DNA of 64,000 nt. Source: Paeniglutamicibacter sulfureus (lineage in GTDB: Bacteria > Actinomycetota > Actinomycetes > Actinomycetales > Micrococcaceae). Where the stretch lies: NCBI RefSeq assembly GCF_030512175.1, contig NZ_JAULBL010000002.1:432149-496148 (forward strand), given 5' to 3'. The notes beneath the pieces were generated by a model. The model saw only the letters and a list, made by a program, of their open reading frames with translations. It searched no databases and was not told where the DNA came from. The position numbers and the translations under genes are program-made. Below, piece after piece: positions 8,754 through 18,242 of the stretch. How positions within the stretch are numbered: position 1 is the stretch's first letter; each line of letters opens with the position of its first letter.

Positions 8754-9260
8754 ATGGACATTTCCCGTTTCAACGACCTCGACTTGGCTGACGCGGCCGC
8801 AGTGCTTCGGCCCTGTGCAGATATTGGCCGCTGGATTGAGACGATTCTCAGCGCCCGCCCCTTTGGTTCCATCGATGAACTCCTGGCCTGCGCGCAAAAC
8901 GCCGCCGACCCGTTCACCGAAGCGGAGATCAACGTGGCGCTTGCCCACCATCCCCGGATCGGGGAACGCGCCGCCGGTTCATCCGCGGAAGCAACGCTCA
9001 GCCGCGGCGAACAATCCACGCTGAATCTCGACGGGCGAATTGCCGCCGAGCTTCTCTCCGGCAACCGTGCCTACGAGGAACGGTTCGAACGCGTCTTCCT
9101 GATACGCGCCGCCGGCCGAAGCAGCGAAGAAATTCTCGCTGAACTGCGCCGCCGACTGGACAACGACCCCGAGGCCGAACTGGCGGAAGTCGGAGAACAG
9201 CTGCGCGCCATCGCCCTCCTTCGCCTCGACGCGTGCTTCGGCCGCGTGCCCTCAAGCTAG
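8754..9260 (+). CDS. uraD: 2-oxo-4-hydroxy-4-carboxy-5-ureidoimidazoline (OHCU) decarboxylase
   Basis: Third step of urate degradation: stereospecific decarboxylation of OHCU to (S)-allantoin. The 168-residue all-helical protein has the family motif with catalytic histidine AHHPRIGERAAG around residue 65, and FLIRAAGRSSEEILAELRRR near 120. These are typical of the bacterial UraD type. It is the first gene of the urate operon, followed after 61 bp by uraH and then urate oxidase. The ribosome site is weak (GAAAGAG). Confidence 0.92.
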   Translation: MDISRFNDLDLADAAAVLRPCADIGRWIETILSARPFGSIDELLACAQNAADPFTEAEINVALAHHPRIGERAAGSSAEATLSRGEQSTLNLDGRIAAELLSGNRAYEERFERVFLIRAAGRSSEEILAELRRRLDNDPEAELAEVGEQLRAIALLRLDACFGRVPSS

Positions 9261-9321
9261 ATCACGTCCACCGGAATCTTAAGCTTTTTCCTTCCCCTCA
9301 ACGAATCCAAAGGAGCCTTCG

Positions 9322-9678
9322 ATGAGCGCCAACCAGGCTGCGAGAAGCCACATCACCACCCATGTACTCGACACCGGGACCGGGAGGCCTGCCTCCGGTG
9401 TCAAGGCCACGCTGGAAGCCAAGACGGCATCCGGCTGGCAAGAAATCGGATCAGGAGTCACCGATGCCGACGGACGCATCGAGTCACTCGGTCCGACAAA
9501 GGTTGAAGCAGGTCACCACCGAATCGCGTTCGGCACCGGTGACTACTTCGGAAAGACGGGTACGGAAACCTTCTTTCCCGCGGTGAGCATCGATTTCGTC
9601 GTTGGCGACACCGCCGCTCACTACCACGTACCTCTTCTTATCAGCCCGTTTGCATATTCCACGTACCGAGGGAGCTAG
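9322..9678 (+). CDS. uraH: 5-hydroxyisourate hydrolase
   Basis: Transthyretin-like hydrolase of 118 residues opening 5-hydroxyisourate to OHCU, the second step of urate breakdown. The N-terminal SHITTHVLDTGTGRPASGV and the C-terminal signature YSTYRGS are both intact; the C-terminal tetrapeptide YRGS is the hallmark separating these enzymes from transthyretins. It starts at an ATG with AAAGGAG just upstream. It lies only 5 bp before the urate oxidase gene, so the three enzymes are co-translated in one operon. Confidence 0.95.
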   Translation: MSANQAARSHITTHVLDTGTGRPASGVKATLEAKTASGWQEIGSGVTDADGRIESLGPTKVEAGHHRIAFGTGDYFGKTGTETFFPAVSIDFVVGDTAAHYHVPLLISPFAYSTYRGS

Positions 9679-9683
9679 ATATC

Positions 9684-10610
9684 ATGAACACCTTTGCAGC
9701 CGAAAAGAAGACCGGCACCAAGATCGTTCTCGGCGCCAACCAATACGGCAAGGCCGAGGTCCGGCTGGTGAAGATCACCCGGGACACCGAGCGGCACGAG
9801 ATCGAGGACTTGAACGTGACCTCGCAGCTTCACGGCGACTTCCTGGCCGCGCACATCGACGGCGACAACCGGCACGTTGTCCCAACCGATACACAGAAAA
9901 ACACGGTCTACGGCTTTGCCCGGGATGGCGTTGGCTCGCCGGAGGCGTTCCTGTTGCGGCTCGGTGCGCACTTCACCACGGAATTCGACTGGGTCACGGG
10001 CGGGCGCTGGGCAGCCGAGCAATACTTCTGGGACCGGATCCAGGAGCACGATCACGCGTTCTCCCGGAACAAGTCCGAGGTGCGCACCGCGGTCCTGGAA
10101 ATCAAGGACGGCGAGGCCTCGGTGCTCGCCGGGATCAAGGACCTCACGGTCCTCAAGTCCACCGCCAGCGAATTCCGCAACTTCCCCGTTGACCGCTACA
10201 CCACCTTGCAGGAAACCGGCGACCGGATCCTGGCCACCGACGTCAGCAGCCGCTGGCGCTACAACTCCAACGCGGTTGCCGGAGGGGACGTGGACTTCAA
10301 TGCCGTCTACGACTCGGTGCGGGAACTGCTGTTGGCTGGCTTCGCGGCCAAGCATTCCTTCGCCTTGCAACAGACAATGTTCGACATGGGCGAGGCGGTC
10401 CTGGAGGCGCATCCGGAGATCGAGGAAATCAGGTTCTCGCTGCCCAACAAGCACCACTTCCTCGTCGACCTGTCCCCGTTTGGACAGGACAACCCGAATG
10501 AGGTCTTCTTTGCCGCGGATCGCCCGTACGGCCTGATCGAGGCGGCCATCACCCGCGAGGGCGCCTCCGCAGCCCATCCGATCTGGGAAAACACGCCCGG
10601 ATTCTGCTAG
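9684..10610 (+). CDS. pucL: Factor-independent urate hydroxylase (urate oxidase)
   Basis: Cofactor-free uricase converting urate and oxygen to 5-hydroxyisourate and peroxide. The 308-residue protein has the expected two T-fold halves. The first contains GANQYGKAEVRLVKITRD near residue 15 with the catalytic lysine, and VPTDTQKNTVYGFARDG near 68 with the catalytic threonine. The second ends with EIRFSLPNKHHFLVDL and a conserved Asn near 270. The length is that of the single-domain uricases; no fused UraD domain is present, as uraD is separate here. Third gene of the urate operon. Peroxide production implies a catalase elsewhere. Confidence 0.95.
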   Translation: MNTFAAEKKTGTKIVLGANQYGKAEVRLVKITRDTERHEIEDLNVTSQLHGDFLAAHIDGDNRHVVPTDTQKNTVYGFARDGVGSPEAFLLRLGAHFTTEFDWVTGGRWAAEQYFWDRIQEHDHAFSRNKSEVRTAVLEIKDGEASVLAGIKDLTVLKSTASEFRNFPVDRYTTLQETGDRILATDVSSRWRYNSNAVAGGDVDFNAVYDSVRELLLAGFAAKHSFALQQTMFDMGEAVLEAHPEIEEIRFSLPNKHHFLVDLSPFGQDNPNEVFFAADRPYGLIEAAITREGASAAHPIWENTPGFC

Positions 10611-10623
10611 CCGATGAGGTCTC

Positions 10624-10655
10624 GGGGGTGCGCGCGGTGCAACGCGCGCACCCCC
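10624..10655 (+). terminator. Perfect 13-bp hairpin between urate oxidase and permease
   Basis: GGGGGTGCGCGCG and CGCGCGCACCCCC pair exactly around the loop GTGCAA, 13 bp after the urate oxidase stop and 30 bp before the permease start. There is no T-tract. It could partly terminate the operon, protect the upstream mRNA end, or tune permease expression. Confidence 0.6.
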
Positions 10656-10685
10656 GATGCGTCGCAACCCGTCAAGGAGTCAGAC

Positions 10686-12290
10686 ATGAAGGCCGCGCAA
10701 GTCAAAAATACTACACACCGTCCCGAGGACGAACGGCTGCCCCTGGGCAAGACGATCGCCTACGGGCTCCAGCACGTATTGACCATGTATGGCGGCATCA
10801 TCGCCCCGCCGCTGATCATTGGCGGTGCCGCCGGGCTCACCCCGGAACAAATCGGCGTGCTGGTCGCCAGTTGCCTCTTTGTCGGCGGTCTGGCCACGAT
10901 CCTGCAAACCGTCGGCGTCCCCTTCTTCGGCGCCCAGCTTCCCCTGGTCCAGGGCACCTCCTTCGCCTCCGTTTCCACCATGGTGGCCATCGTCAACGGC
11001 GACGGCGGCATCCAGTCGGTTTTCGGCGCGGTCCTCGCGGCCTCCGCGATCGGCTTCCTGGTGGCCCCGTTCTTCGCGAAGATCGTGCGGTTCTTCCCGC
11101 CGGTGGTCACCGGCGTGGTCATCACGATGATCGGGCTCTCGCTCATCCCGGTAGCGGCCAACTGGGCCATGGGCGGAAACGCCAAGGCCGACGACTATGG
11201 TTCGCTGGCCAATATCGGCCTGGCCGGCATGACGATGGTCATCGTGCTGCTGCTCTCCAAGGTCGGCAAGGCAGCGATCTCACGCCTGTCGATCCTGCTG
11301 GCAATGGTCATCGGCACCGTCATTGCGGTGTTCCTCGGTGTGGCGGACTTCTCGGCCGTGGGTCGCGGCGCCATCTTCGCCTTCCCGCAGCCCTTCGCCT
11401 TCGGGTGGCCGGTGTTCGAGGTCGGTGCCATCGTCTCGATGACGATCGTCGTCATCGTGATCCTCACCGAAACCACCGCCGACATCCTCGCGGTGGGGGA
11501 GATCGCCAAGACCCGCGTCGATTCGCGGCGCATCGCCGACGGCCTGCGCGCCGACATGGCCTCCAGCATCCTGGCCCCGGTCTTCAACACCTTCACCCAG
11601 AGCGCGTTCGCGCAAAACGTCGGCCTGGTGGCCATCACCGGGGTGAAATCCCGCTTCGTGGTCACGGCCGGCGGAGGCATCCTGGTTGTCCTGGGCCTGC
11701 TTCCGGTGCTCGGCCGCGTGGTCGCCGCGATCCCCACCCCGGTCCTGGGCGGGGCAGGCATCGTGCTCTTCGGCACCGTTGCGGCCTCGGGGATCCGCAC
11801 CCTGGCGAGCGTGAAATACGACAACAACCTGAACATGATCATCGTGGCCACCTCCATCGCCTTCGGTGCGCTGCCGATCGTCAAAACCGACTTCTACGAT
11901 GCGTTCCCGACCTGGTTCGCCACCATCTTCCACTCCGGCATCAGCTCGGCCGCGGTCATGGCCGTGGCACTGAACCTGCTGTTCAATGAGCTGAAGATCG
12001 GCACCCCGAAGCGACACGGTTCGGCCTATGCCGCGGCCCCACCACGCATGCTCATTGCCGACCAGATCCCGCGCATCGTCAAGGCGGAGGAAGTCCGCGG
12101 GCTACTGGACGGGGACCGGTTCAAGTCCGGCAAGCTCATCGCCGCGGACGGCGAGGAGATCCCCGTCGTCGACGACGACGAATTCAAGGGCATCGTCGAG
12201 GAGTATCGCAAGAAATGCGAGGCGGCCGGCGTCCCGTGCCCGGACGAGTCCGAGTTCGTGCGATCCGGGAAGCCCCCGCAGCTTCACTGA
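10686..12290 (+). CDS. Nucleobase:cation symporter-2, probable uric acid permease
   Basis: NCS2/NAT family transporter of 534 residues with about 14 membrane segments. The family motif QHVLTMYGG is in the first helix and the NAT signature QNVGLVAITG near residue 310. The position directly behind the urate enzymes makes urate the likely substrate, although xanthine is a family alternative. The frame is open 72 bp further upstream, but the ATG at 10686 has CAAGGAG at the right distance. About 80 hydrophilic residues follow the last membrane helix, longer than usual. Confidence 0.88.
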   Translation: MKAAQVKNTTHRPEDERLPLGKTIAYGLQHVLTMYGGIIAPPLIIGGAAGLTPEQIGVLVASCLFVGGLATILQTVGVPFFGAQLPLVQGTSFASVSTMVAIVNGDGGIQSVFGAVLAASAIGFLVAPFFAKIVRFFPPVVTGVVITMIGLSLIPVAANWAMGGNAKADDYGSLANIGLAGMTMVIVLLLSKVGKAAISRLSILLAMVIGTVIAVFLGVADFSAVGRGAIFAFPQPFAFGWPVFEVGAIVSMTIVVIVILTETTADILAVGEIAKTRVDSRRIADGLRADMASSILAPVFNTFTQSAFAQNVGLVAITGVKSRFVVTAGGGILVVLGLLPVLGRVVAAIPTPVLGGAGIVLFGTVAASGIRTLASVKYDNNLNMIIVATSIAFGALPIVKTDFYDAFPTWFATIFHSGISSAAVMAVALNLLFNELKIGTPKRHGSAYAAAPPRMLIADQIPRIVKAEEVRGLLDGDRFKSGKLIAADGEEIPVVDDDEFKGIVEEYRKKCEAAGVPCPDESEFVRSGKPPQLH

Positions 12291-12315
12291 GCGACTCTGG
12301 CCCGTGCGGCCATTG

Positions 12316-12361
12316 GCACGGATCCAGGAACCACAGTCGACCCGGTTCCCTGGGTCCGTGC
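12316..12361 (+). terminator. Hairpin terminator after the urate permease
   Basis: GCACGGATCCAGGAACC pairs with GGTTCCCTGGGTCCGTGC with one bulge, 26 bp past the permease stop. It also lies beyond the 3' end of the convergent CocE-type gene and may serve both. Confidence 0.6.
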
Positions 12362-12429
12362 GGACGCGCATTTTCGGGTTGTACACATCGCTTCCATTGC
12401 CGGTTCTGCCAACCGGCGAGGCAATGGAG

Positions 12430-14304
12430 CTAGTCGGGTAACACGTCTAGTGAAAGCGACGTCGGATGGGCATCCGACATGTGCACGGTGTTTTCGGCCA
12501 CGATCTTGATCCTGTCGGTGGCAATCGTCCCGCCGGTATTTGAGTTCACGTCAAAGCGCGGAAAGTTGCTCGATGAAACATCAAGGCGGATCCGATGGCC
12601 TGCGGCAAAGAGATTTGCGGTCGCAGGTGCCGAGACCGTGACGCGGTATACCCGGTGGGGCTCCATTAATTCAGGTTTGGTGAAGGAATTGCGATAACGC
12701 ACCCGCAGGATTCCTTCGGTGAGATTCATGGCAAAACCCTGGGGGAAGTCGTGGCTCGGCGGGTACTCGTCGATCAGCTTGATGGTCAGGTCGGTATCCT
12801 TGGCCGAGGATGAGAGGAAGATCTCCGCGGTCACTTCACCTGCGATGCCCACTTGCTCCTGCAGGGGCTGGGTGCGGAATACCAGAACGTCGGGCCTGGC
12901 ACTGAGCGGTAGGTGCGGCTGGCTGGCTCCGAAGATTTCGTCGCTGGGCACCTGGTTGTAGGCCCCGCCGCGCATGACTGGTTCGCCGCTGGTGACCTGG
13001 CCACCGATGGTGGGGACCGGGTCGTTCGGATCAAAGGCATAGGTGATAGAGGTTTCCTGTTCGACCGGTTCGGGAATCAGTCCCCCGTCTGGCGAGCAGT
13101 ACAGGGTGACCCTTTGCGCGTTTTCCGGGGGCCACGTAGCCGCGTGTTCCCATCGGCCGCCATGATCCAGCCGGCCATGGGCCGTGGCATTGCCCCTGCC
13201 GCCACCCATCAGGAAATAGGTGACAGCGGCCCGTTGCACGGCACTCGTGTCCCGTCCCAGGACCTCGTCCATCCAATCAGCCCTAAAGTCCAGGTACGAC
13301 GGAGCAAGATTGCCGTCAAAATATGCCGCCGGGCCAAAGTCGACGTCGCCTGCGTAGCTCTGGCAGCGTTTCCCATGGGTCCAGGGTCCCAGGAGCAGGT
13401 AGGCCGGACTGGACTTGCGATCTCCGAGCTGCTGAAAATTCTCGATGGCCGAGGCAATGTAGGGGTCGTACCAGCTGGAGATGTGGAAGCTTGGCACATC
13501 GGGAAACTTGTCGTAGGAATCGCGGGCATAGATTGCAGGCTGTGCCCAGTAGTCGTCGAAGTTCTCATGGGCCCACTGCTCCAGCAGGTAGCCTTCATAA
13601 TCGGGGGCCAGACTCAAAGGTGAGCTGCCCTGCCGCCACGGCGTCTGGTGGAACCAGTCCGCTACGTTCAGCGCGGCCAGCCCGGAAGCGAGAACGGGAT
13701 CGCCTGCTGCTGCCGGACTTCGCACCGCATGGCGGAAGGCCCACGTGGCCTGCTTGAGTTCGAAGGCGCCGCCCATGCGCATGCCCACCTCATAGGCCGA
13801 GGAGAATCCGCCCGAGTCCATAAACATGGCAGCCAGGCCGGAGGGGGCCAAAGCAGCCGCCGCCGTTTGCACATGGGCCGAGTAGGACACCCCGTTCATC
13901 AGCACACGCCCGTCACACCAGGGCTGGGCTTCGATCCAGGCGATCGTGTCTACCCCGTCCTGTCCCTCATTGAGGTATTTGACGAATTCGCCCTCCGAAT
14001 TACCTCGGCCGCGGCAGTCCTGACGGATCACGACATAGCCTCGTCGGACGAAAAAATCGGCGATCTCGGATGGCAGAGGTATTGGCTGGTCATGTATTGA
14101 CTGGTCCGAATCCCGGCTTGAACGCTTCCCATAGGGTGTGCGTTCCAAGAGTACGGGCCGGGGCGCTTCGGGAGCATCGCCCAGGTATACGTCGGTGGCA
14201 AGCCGGCATCCATCACTCATCGCAACCATGAATTCCTGCGGATGGCCGACTTCCTCAGACAGCAAGGATCTGTCGTCGATATATCTGGTCAACTGTGATC
14301 TCAT
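12430..14304 (-). CDS. CocE/NonD family hydrolase
   Basis: A 624-residue serine hydrolase with the X-Pro dipeptidyl-peptidase S15 / cocaine esterase architecture: an alpha/beta-hydrolase domain and a C-terminal beta-jelly-roll domain. The nucleophile is Ser140 in NGVSYSA; the family consensus GxSYxG has Ala in the last place. The N-terminal block MSDGCRLATDVYLGDA and YVVIRQDCRGRGNSEGEF are typical, and SHDFPQGFAMNLTEGILRVR marks the C-terminal domain. The substrate is an ester or amide and cannot be named. It is divergent from the DUF5937 regulator, which may control it. Confidence 0.85.
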   Translation of the reverse strand: MRSQLTRYIDDRSLLSEEVGHPQEFMVAMSDGCRLATDVYLGDAPEAPRPVLLERTPYGKRSSRDSDQSIHDQPIPLPSEIADFFVRRGYVVIRQDCRGRGNSEGEFVKYLNEGQDGVDTIAWIEAQPWCDGRVLMNGVSYSAHVQTAAAALAPSGLAAMFMDSGGFSSAYEVGMRMGGAFELKQATWAFRHAVRSPAAAGDPVLASGLAALNVADWFHQTPWRQGSSPLSLAPDYEGYLLEQWAHENFDDYWAQPAIYARDSYDKFPDVPSFHISSWYDPYIASAIENFQQLGDRKSSPAYLLLGPWTHGKRCQSYAGDVDFGPAAYFDGNLAPSYLDFRADWMDEVLGRDTSAVQRAAVTYFLMGGGRGNATAHGRLDHGGRWEHAATWPPENAQRVTLYCSPDGGLIPEPVEQETSITYAFDPNDPVPTIGGQVTSGEPVMRGGAYNQVPSDEIFGASQPHLPLSARPDVLVFRTQPLQEQVGIAGEVTAEIFLSSSAKDTDLTIKLIDEYPPSHDFPQGFAMNLTEGILRVRYRNSFTKPELMEPHRVYRVTVSAPATANLFAAGHRIRLDVSSSNFPRFDVNSNTGGTIATDRIKIVAENTVHMSDAHPTSLSLDVLPD

Positions 14305-14453
14305 TCCTTGATTTTCACTTCCCGGTGTTACTTTTAGGTTGCGCCGGCGGAGCCCTACATCATGAAGTTAGCCAGTGAACCGGCGCCGCGTGCGACAGTT
14401 GGCTGAATTGAGTCAACTGTTCGTAACAAGGCCGGCATGGCAGAGGAGGTCTC

Positions 14454-15540
14454 ATGGCCATTGCACTTCAATTTGCAGGATTCGACATCAACAACCTGCG
14501 CGTATCGGTCTCCCCCCTGTCCGAACTGATGGCGGTACTCCACGTCTTGGCGGAACCTGACCATCACTTCGAATCGTCCGCAAAAGTTCAGGCCATCGCG
14601 CGGAATCTGGACGATCGGCTGATCGCCGAGTTCAACGCTCTCTCGCCCCTGTGGGCACGGTCGCGCACGATTCTTCTTTCCGGTGTCCACCGGACCAAAG
14701 CAGAATCTTGACCGTGAACTCGCTGGCATGGCCGCCCTGCCGCTTGAGGCTTTCGTCTCCATGGCGGCCGAAGCCATCCGCGGCTTCAGCAAGGACCTCC
14801 CGGCAGCCTCGGAACTGTTGCATGATGAAAAAACCCGTCGGGAGTTCCTTGACACGTGCCGGTCGCGATCTTTGGGCCGATTCGAGTTGGCCGAACAACT
14901 TCTGAATGACCCGGAGCAGTTCAGGCGGAGGATCATCGAATTTTGCTCGGATTGCTGGAGTTCGTTCTTCAGGAAGGAATGGGAGGATCTCGCCCTCAAC
15001 ATCAGCGGCGCCGCAGCCCAACTCGCAGACAAGCTGAACCGCGACGACCCCATCGCAACGATCGCCTCGCTCAGCGTCACGGCCAAGGCGTTCCGCGGAG
15101 CCTCCGAGGTCCGTTTCGACACGCTCCAGCAACGCCGGGTGAAGATGGCAGGACGCCAGCTGCTGCTGGTCCCCTCGCGTTGGATCGGCAACCACCTCAC
15201 GGTTAAGGACAATGCCGGGTACCCGGTCATCGTCCATTTTCCGGCGCAGACCCCGCAGGAGGAACTCCTGCAGATCCAGCAGATGCGTGGCAGGCTCAGC
15301 GCGCTTAGTGCCGACTCCCGAATGGAGCTGTTCCGGCACATCTCGGCAGAGCCCATGACGACCTCCGATCTTGCGGTCAGGCTCGGTCAACCCGCGGCAC
15401 AGATCTCCCGATCCCTGCGGGTACTGCGCGAAGCGGGCTTGGTGGTCTCGGACCGCCAGGGAAAGCTGGTCTACCACCGCATCGACACCGCCACGGTGCT
15501 CAGGATGGGCCCGGACCTGCTGGCCACCCTGACCAGATGA
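14454..15540 (+). pseudogene. DUF5937/ArsR-type transcriptional regulator with a frameshift
   Basis: One protein of about 360 residues is split over two frames. The first (14454-14711) has an excellent GAGGAGG ribosome site and runs to NALSPLWARSRTILL. The second, a forward shift of one base, continues FPVSTGPKQNLDRELAGMAA and carries the winged helix (RMELFRHISAEPMTTSDLAV, AAQISRSLRVLREAGLVVSD). The join falls in or just before the overlap, near the slippage-prone ATTCTTCTTT at 14669-14678. A one-base loss, real or from sequencing, is the simplest reading. It is divergent from the CocE-type hydrolase, its likely target. Confidence 0.75.
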
Positions 15541-15793
15541 CTTCTCCTACCTGGCGGCACGTTTCCGACGTCGGCGAATGGTGGGGATCATTGGTTGGCA
15601 TTCATTGAACCGTCCTTATGCATCTCGCGGGACAGTTTCCAAATCCTCGTCGCAACTTCCGGAACGATTGTCGAAAATTGGATAATCATCTCCCAGCACC
15701 GCGGTGCTTGTAATACAAATCACGAGTGGGGTTTTCGATTCCCACGCTACTGGGCAATCCGCGGCTCAGGGTTACCGCACTACTGGAGGATCC

Positions 15794-17350
15794 ATGACCA
15801 TCACCAAAATCGGAGGCCGGAGCGAATCGCTCGGGCTCCGTTTGCTCGCCAGCGTGGAAAGGGCAGGCAATGCACTGCCGCATCCGTTCTGGCTGTTCTG
15901 GATTCTCTTCGGCGTGCTTGCCGTCGCCAGCTGGATATTGTCGAGCGCAGGGGTGCGCGTCACGGATCCCGCGACCGGAGAGACTGTCGGGGTCAACAAC
16001 GCGTTGAGCGTCGAGGCCATTCGCTCCCTGCTGACCGGCGCGGAGGAATCCTTCGTCACGTTTGGGCCGCTGGGGACGGTGCTGATCGTCATGCTGGGCG
16101 TTGCCGTGGCGGACAGGTCCGGACTCTTCGAGGTCATTGCCCGACGTGCGCTCAGCAATGTGTCGCCGCGTTCCGTCGTATTCGCCGTGGCTCTGGGCGG
16201 CGCGCTTTCCAAGTTCCTCTCCGACTCCGCCTACGTGGTGTTGATTCCGCTGGGCGCGGTGGCTTTTAAGGCCGTAGGCCGCTCTCCGATGCTGGGCATG
16301 ATCGTAGCCTTCGTCTCGATCAATGCAGCCGGAGATGCCAATCCACTGATCGCCCCCGGCGATGTGGTCTTTGCAAAGGTAGCCACCGAGGCCGCCCACC
16401 TCATCGATCCGAGTGTCACCGTTCGAGCCACGGACAACATGTACTTCACGACGGTCTCAGCCATAGTGTTGGCGATTACGGTCACCCTGGTCACCGAGCT
16501 GATCCTGAAGAAGCGTGAGCACACCCTGGTGGTCGACACCGAGCAGGCCGACACGGCGGCAATGTCCGCCATGGCTCCCAGCGCCCTGCTCTCCGACGAG
16601 CAGGAACGCCGTGGACTGCGCGTCACGGGACTCTCCGCGGTGGCCTTCCTCGCGCTGCTGGCCGCGGCCATCATTCCTGCGGGATCACCGCTGCGTGGAG
16701 CGGGCGGGGAGTTCCTGGAATCGCCGTTTCTGGACGGCATAGCATTCTTCCTGTCGATGTTCTTTCTGGTTCTGGGCACGGCTTTCGCCTCCGGTTCCCG
16801 GCAACTGGACTCCGCCTCAGACATCCCTCGTTTCATGGCCGACGGCGTTCGTTCGATTGCACCGCTGATCGTCCTGTTCTTTGCCGTCTCCCAGTTTTTG
16901 GCGTTGTTCAAGTTCACGAAAATCAGCACCGTGGTGGCCGTGGTCGGTTCCGATGCCATCCAAGGCCTGGGGATCAACAGCGTTGGCCTCTTCTTGATTG
17001 TTGTCGTCTGCATCGCGGTCCTCAACCTGATGATCACTTCCGGTCAGGCCCTGTGGGCGCTCGTTGCACCGGTCATCATCCCGATGATGATGCTGCTCGG
17101 GACAAATCCTGCCACCACGATGGCGCTCTACCGCATCGCCGATTCGTGCACCAACTCCATCACCCCGATGAGCACCAGCTTCGTTCTCTGTGTGGGCTAC
17201 CTCCAGACGCTGAACAAGAAGGCGGGCATTGGCACGCTGATCTCCTTCACGTTGCCGTGTGCGTTGATCATGTTCGTGGTGTGGCTCGGTTTGTTCCTCG
17301 CCTGGTGGGCGCTGGGCATTCCGCTCGGTCCCGGTGCCCCCGTGCGGTAG
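15794..17350 (+). CDS. AbgT family transporter
   Basis: Membrane transporter of 518 residues in the AbgT family, known for p-aminobenzoyl-glutamate uptake and, in some members, sulfonamide efflux. The N-terminal ERAGNALPHPFWLFWILF, the middle FLSDSAYVVLIPLGA with SINAAGDANPLIAPGD, and the C-terminal SCTNSITPMSTSFVL are characteristic. The start at 15794 has GGAGG upstream, so I reject the longer in-frame extension. It stands alone after the DUF5937 regulator; with a hydrolase nearby, a scavenging role for amide-linked compounds is possible but speculative. Confidence 0.88.
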   Translation: MTITKIGGRSESLGLRLLASVERAGNALPHPFWLFWILFGVLAVASWILSSAGVRVTDPATGETVGVNNALSVEAIRSLLTGAEESFVTFGPLGTVLIVMLGVAVADRSGLFEVIARRALSNVSPRSVVFAVALGGALSKFLSDSAYVVLIPLGAVAFKAVGRSPMLGMIVAFVSINAAGDANPLIAPGDVVFAKVATEAAHLIDPSVTVRATDNMYFTTVSAIVLAITVTLVTELILKKREHTLVVDTEQADTAAMSAMAPSALLSDEQERRGLRVTGLSAVAFLALLAAAIIPAGSPLRGAGGEFLESPFLDGIAFFLSMFFLVLGTAFASGSRQLDSASDIPRFMADGVRSIAPLIVLFFAVSQFLALFKFTKISTVVAVVGSDAIQGLGINSVGLFLIVVVCIAVLNLMITSGQALWALVAPVIIPMMMLLGTNPATTMALYRIADSCTNSITPMSTSFVLCVGYLQTLNKKAGIGTLISFTLPCALIMFVVWLGLFLAWWALGIPLGPGAPVR

Positions 17351-18242
17351 CGCAGGCGACAACCGGCCGCCTGCGGCTCGGTGCCGGGGGCAGGTTCAAG
17401 GGATGAATCCAAAGGAATCGTCAGTTGGTGGGCCCAGTTTCCGGGTCGTAGCTGGCGGGGCAGCAAGGACCATGTCCAACCGATCACCGACTCCCCATGC
17501 CCTTAGGATCCGGAGGCTTCGCCCAGGGATCCCGGCCCGACGAGCGTTGTCGCTGCCATGTCGTCGGGCCTTGGGGCCCGAGCGACCGTCCTCCCTGACA
17601 GGAAATTGGCTGACTCGGTCCTTGGGCACGTTCGCCCGCCCTTGCGAGGATATGCAAATGCACCATTTCGTGGTGCCCCGCGGCCGACAGCAGAAGGACG
17701 ATCTTGGCTCCTGAAGCATTCGCGGGTGATGCCGAAGAACGCACCAATATGGGCAGCCAGACGGCGTTGGCAGGAGGGGGCAACATGGCCACTGCTCTCT
17801 GGCGGTGCTCCACGGGGGAGTGTTTCCGGTCCACACGTCGTCACAGTTTGGAGGTGGAAGCTCCAGGTGTTGGGCTCCGGCTTAGGAAACCCGCGAGATG
17901 CTTGTTCACATTTCGTAGGCATGGGACCGGTATCGAGAGCATGCTGGTGAGGATCCCAGGGGCGGCAAGAGGGTGACCTCCTCGTTTTCCGCACCGTACC
18001 GGGCCGGCGGGCAGCCCCGAGTCCAGTGACGCAACGGTCTGCTGGACGCCTGGGCACGGCAGGGCCGGTCGCAGAACGCGCCGATCATGTGCATCGTGGC
18101 CATGGAAAGCCGCGCGGCTTCCCGCCCTACGCGGCGGCTCGCCTATGCAGCGCGCGCCAAGGCGCCGACGCGATGAAGGATCGTGCGTACAAAGTGGATT
18201 CAGGAATTCCCGGTTCCATGACGTCCCGTGCGGTCGGTCGCC
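17351..18242. other. Large intergenic gap without a recognisable gene
   Basis: Nearly 900 bp between the AbgT gene and the convergent IclR gene. Open frames exist on both strands but none has a ribosome site, motif or length that I can support. The composition is like the mobile-element scar at 5-6 kb, and eroded coding DNA is possible. I see no RNA gene. Confidence 0.45.

Noticed and set aside
14683-14711. prfB-like programmed +1 frameshift at TCT TGA C in the DUF5937 gene
   Set aside because: The family-like sequence FPVSTGPK already lies in the second frame before this point, so the shift happens earlier, at the CTT/TTC run. No internal ribosome-like stimulator is seen.
17503-18103. Several open frames in the large gap before the IclR gene
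   Set aside because: No ribosome sites, no motifs, mutually overlapping on both strands; not supportable as genes.
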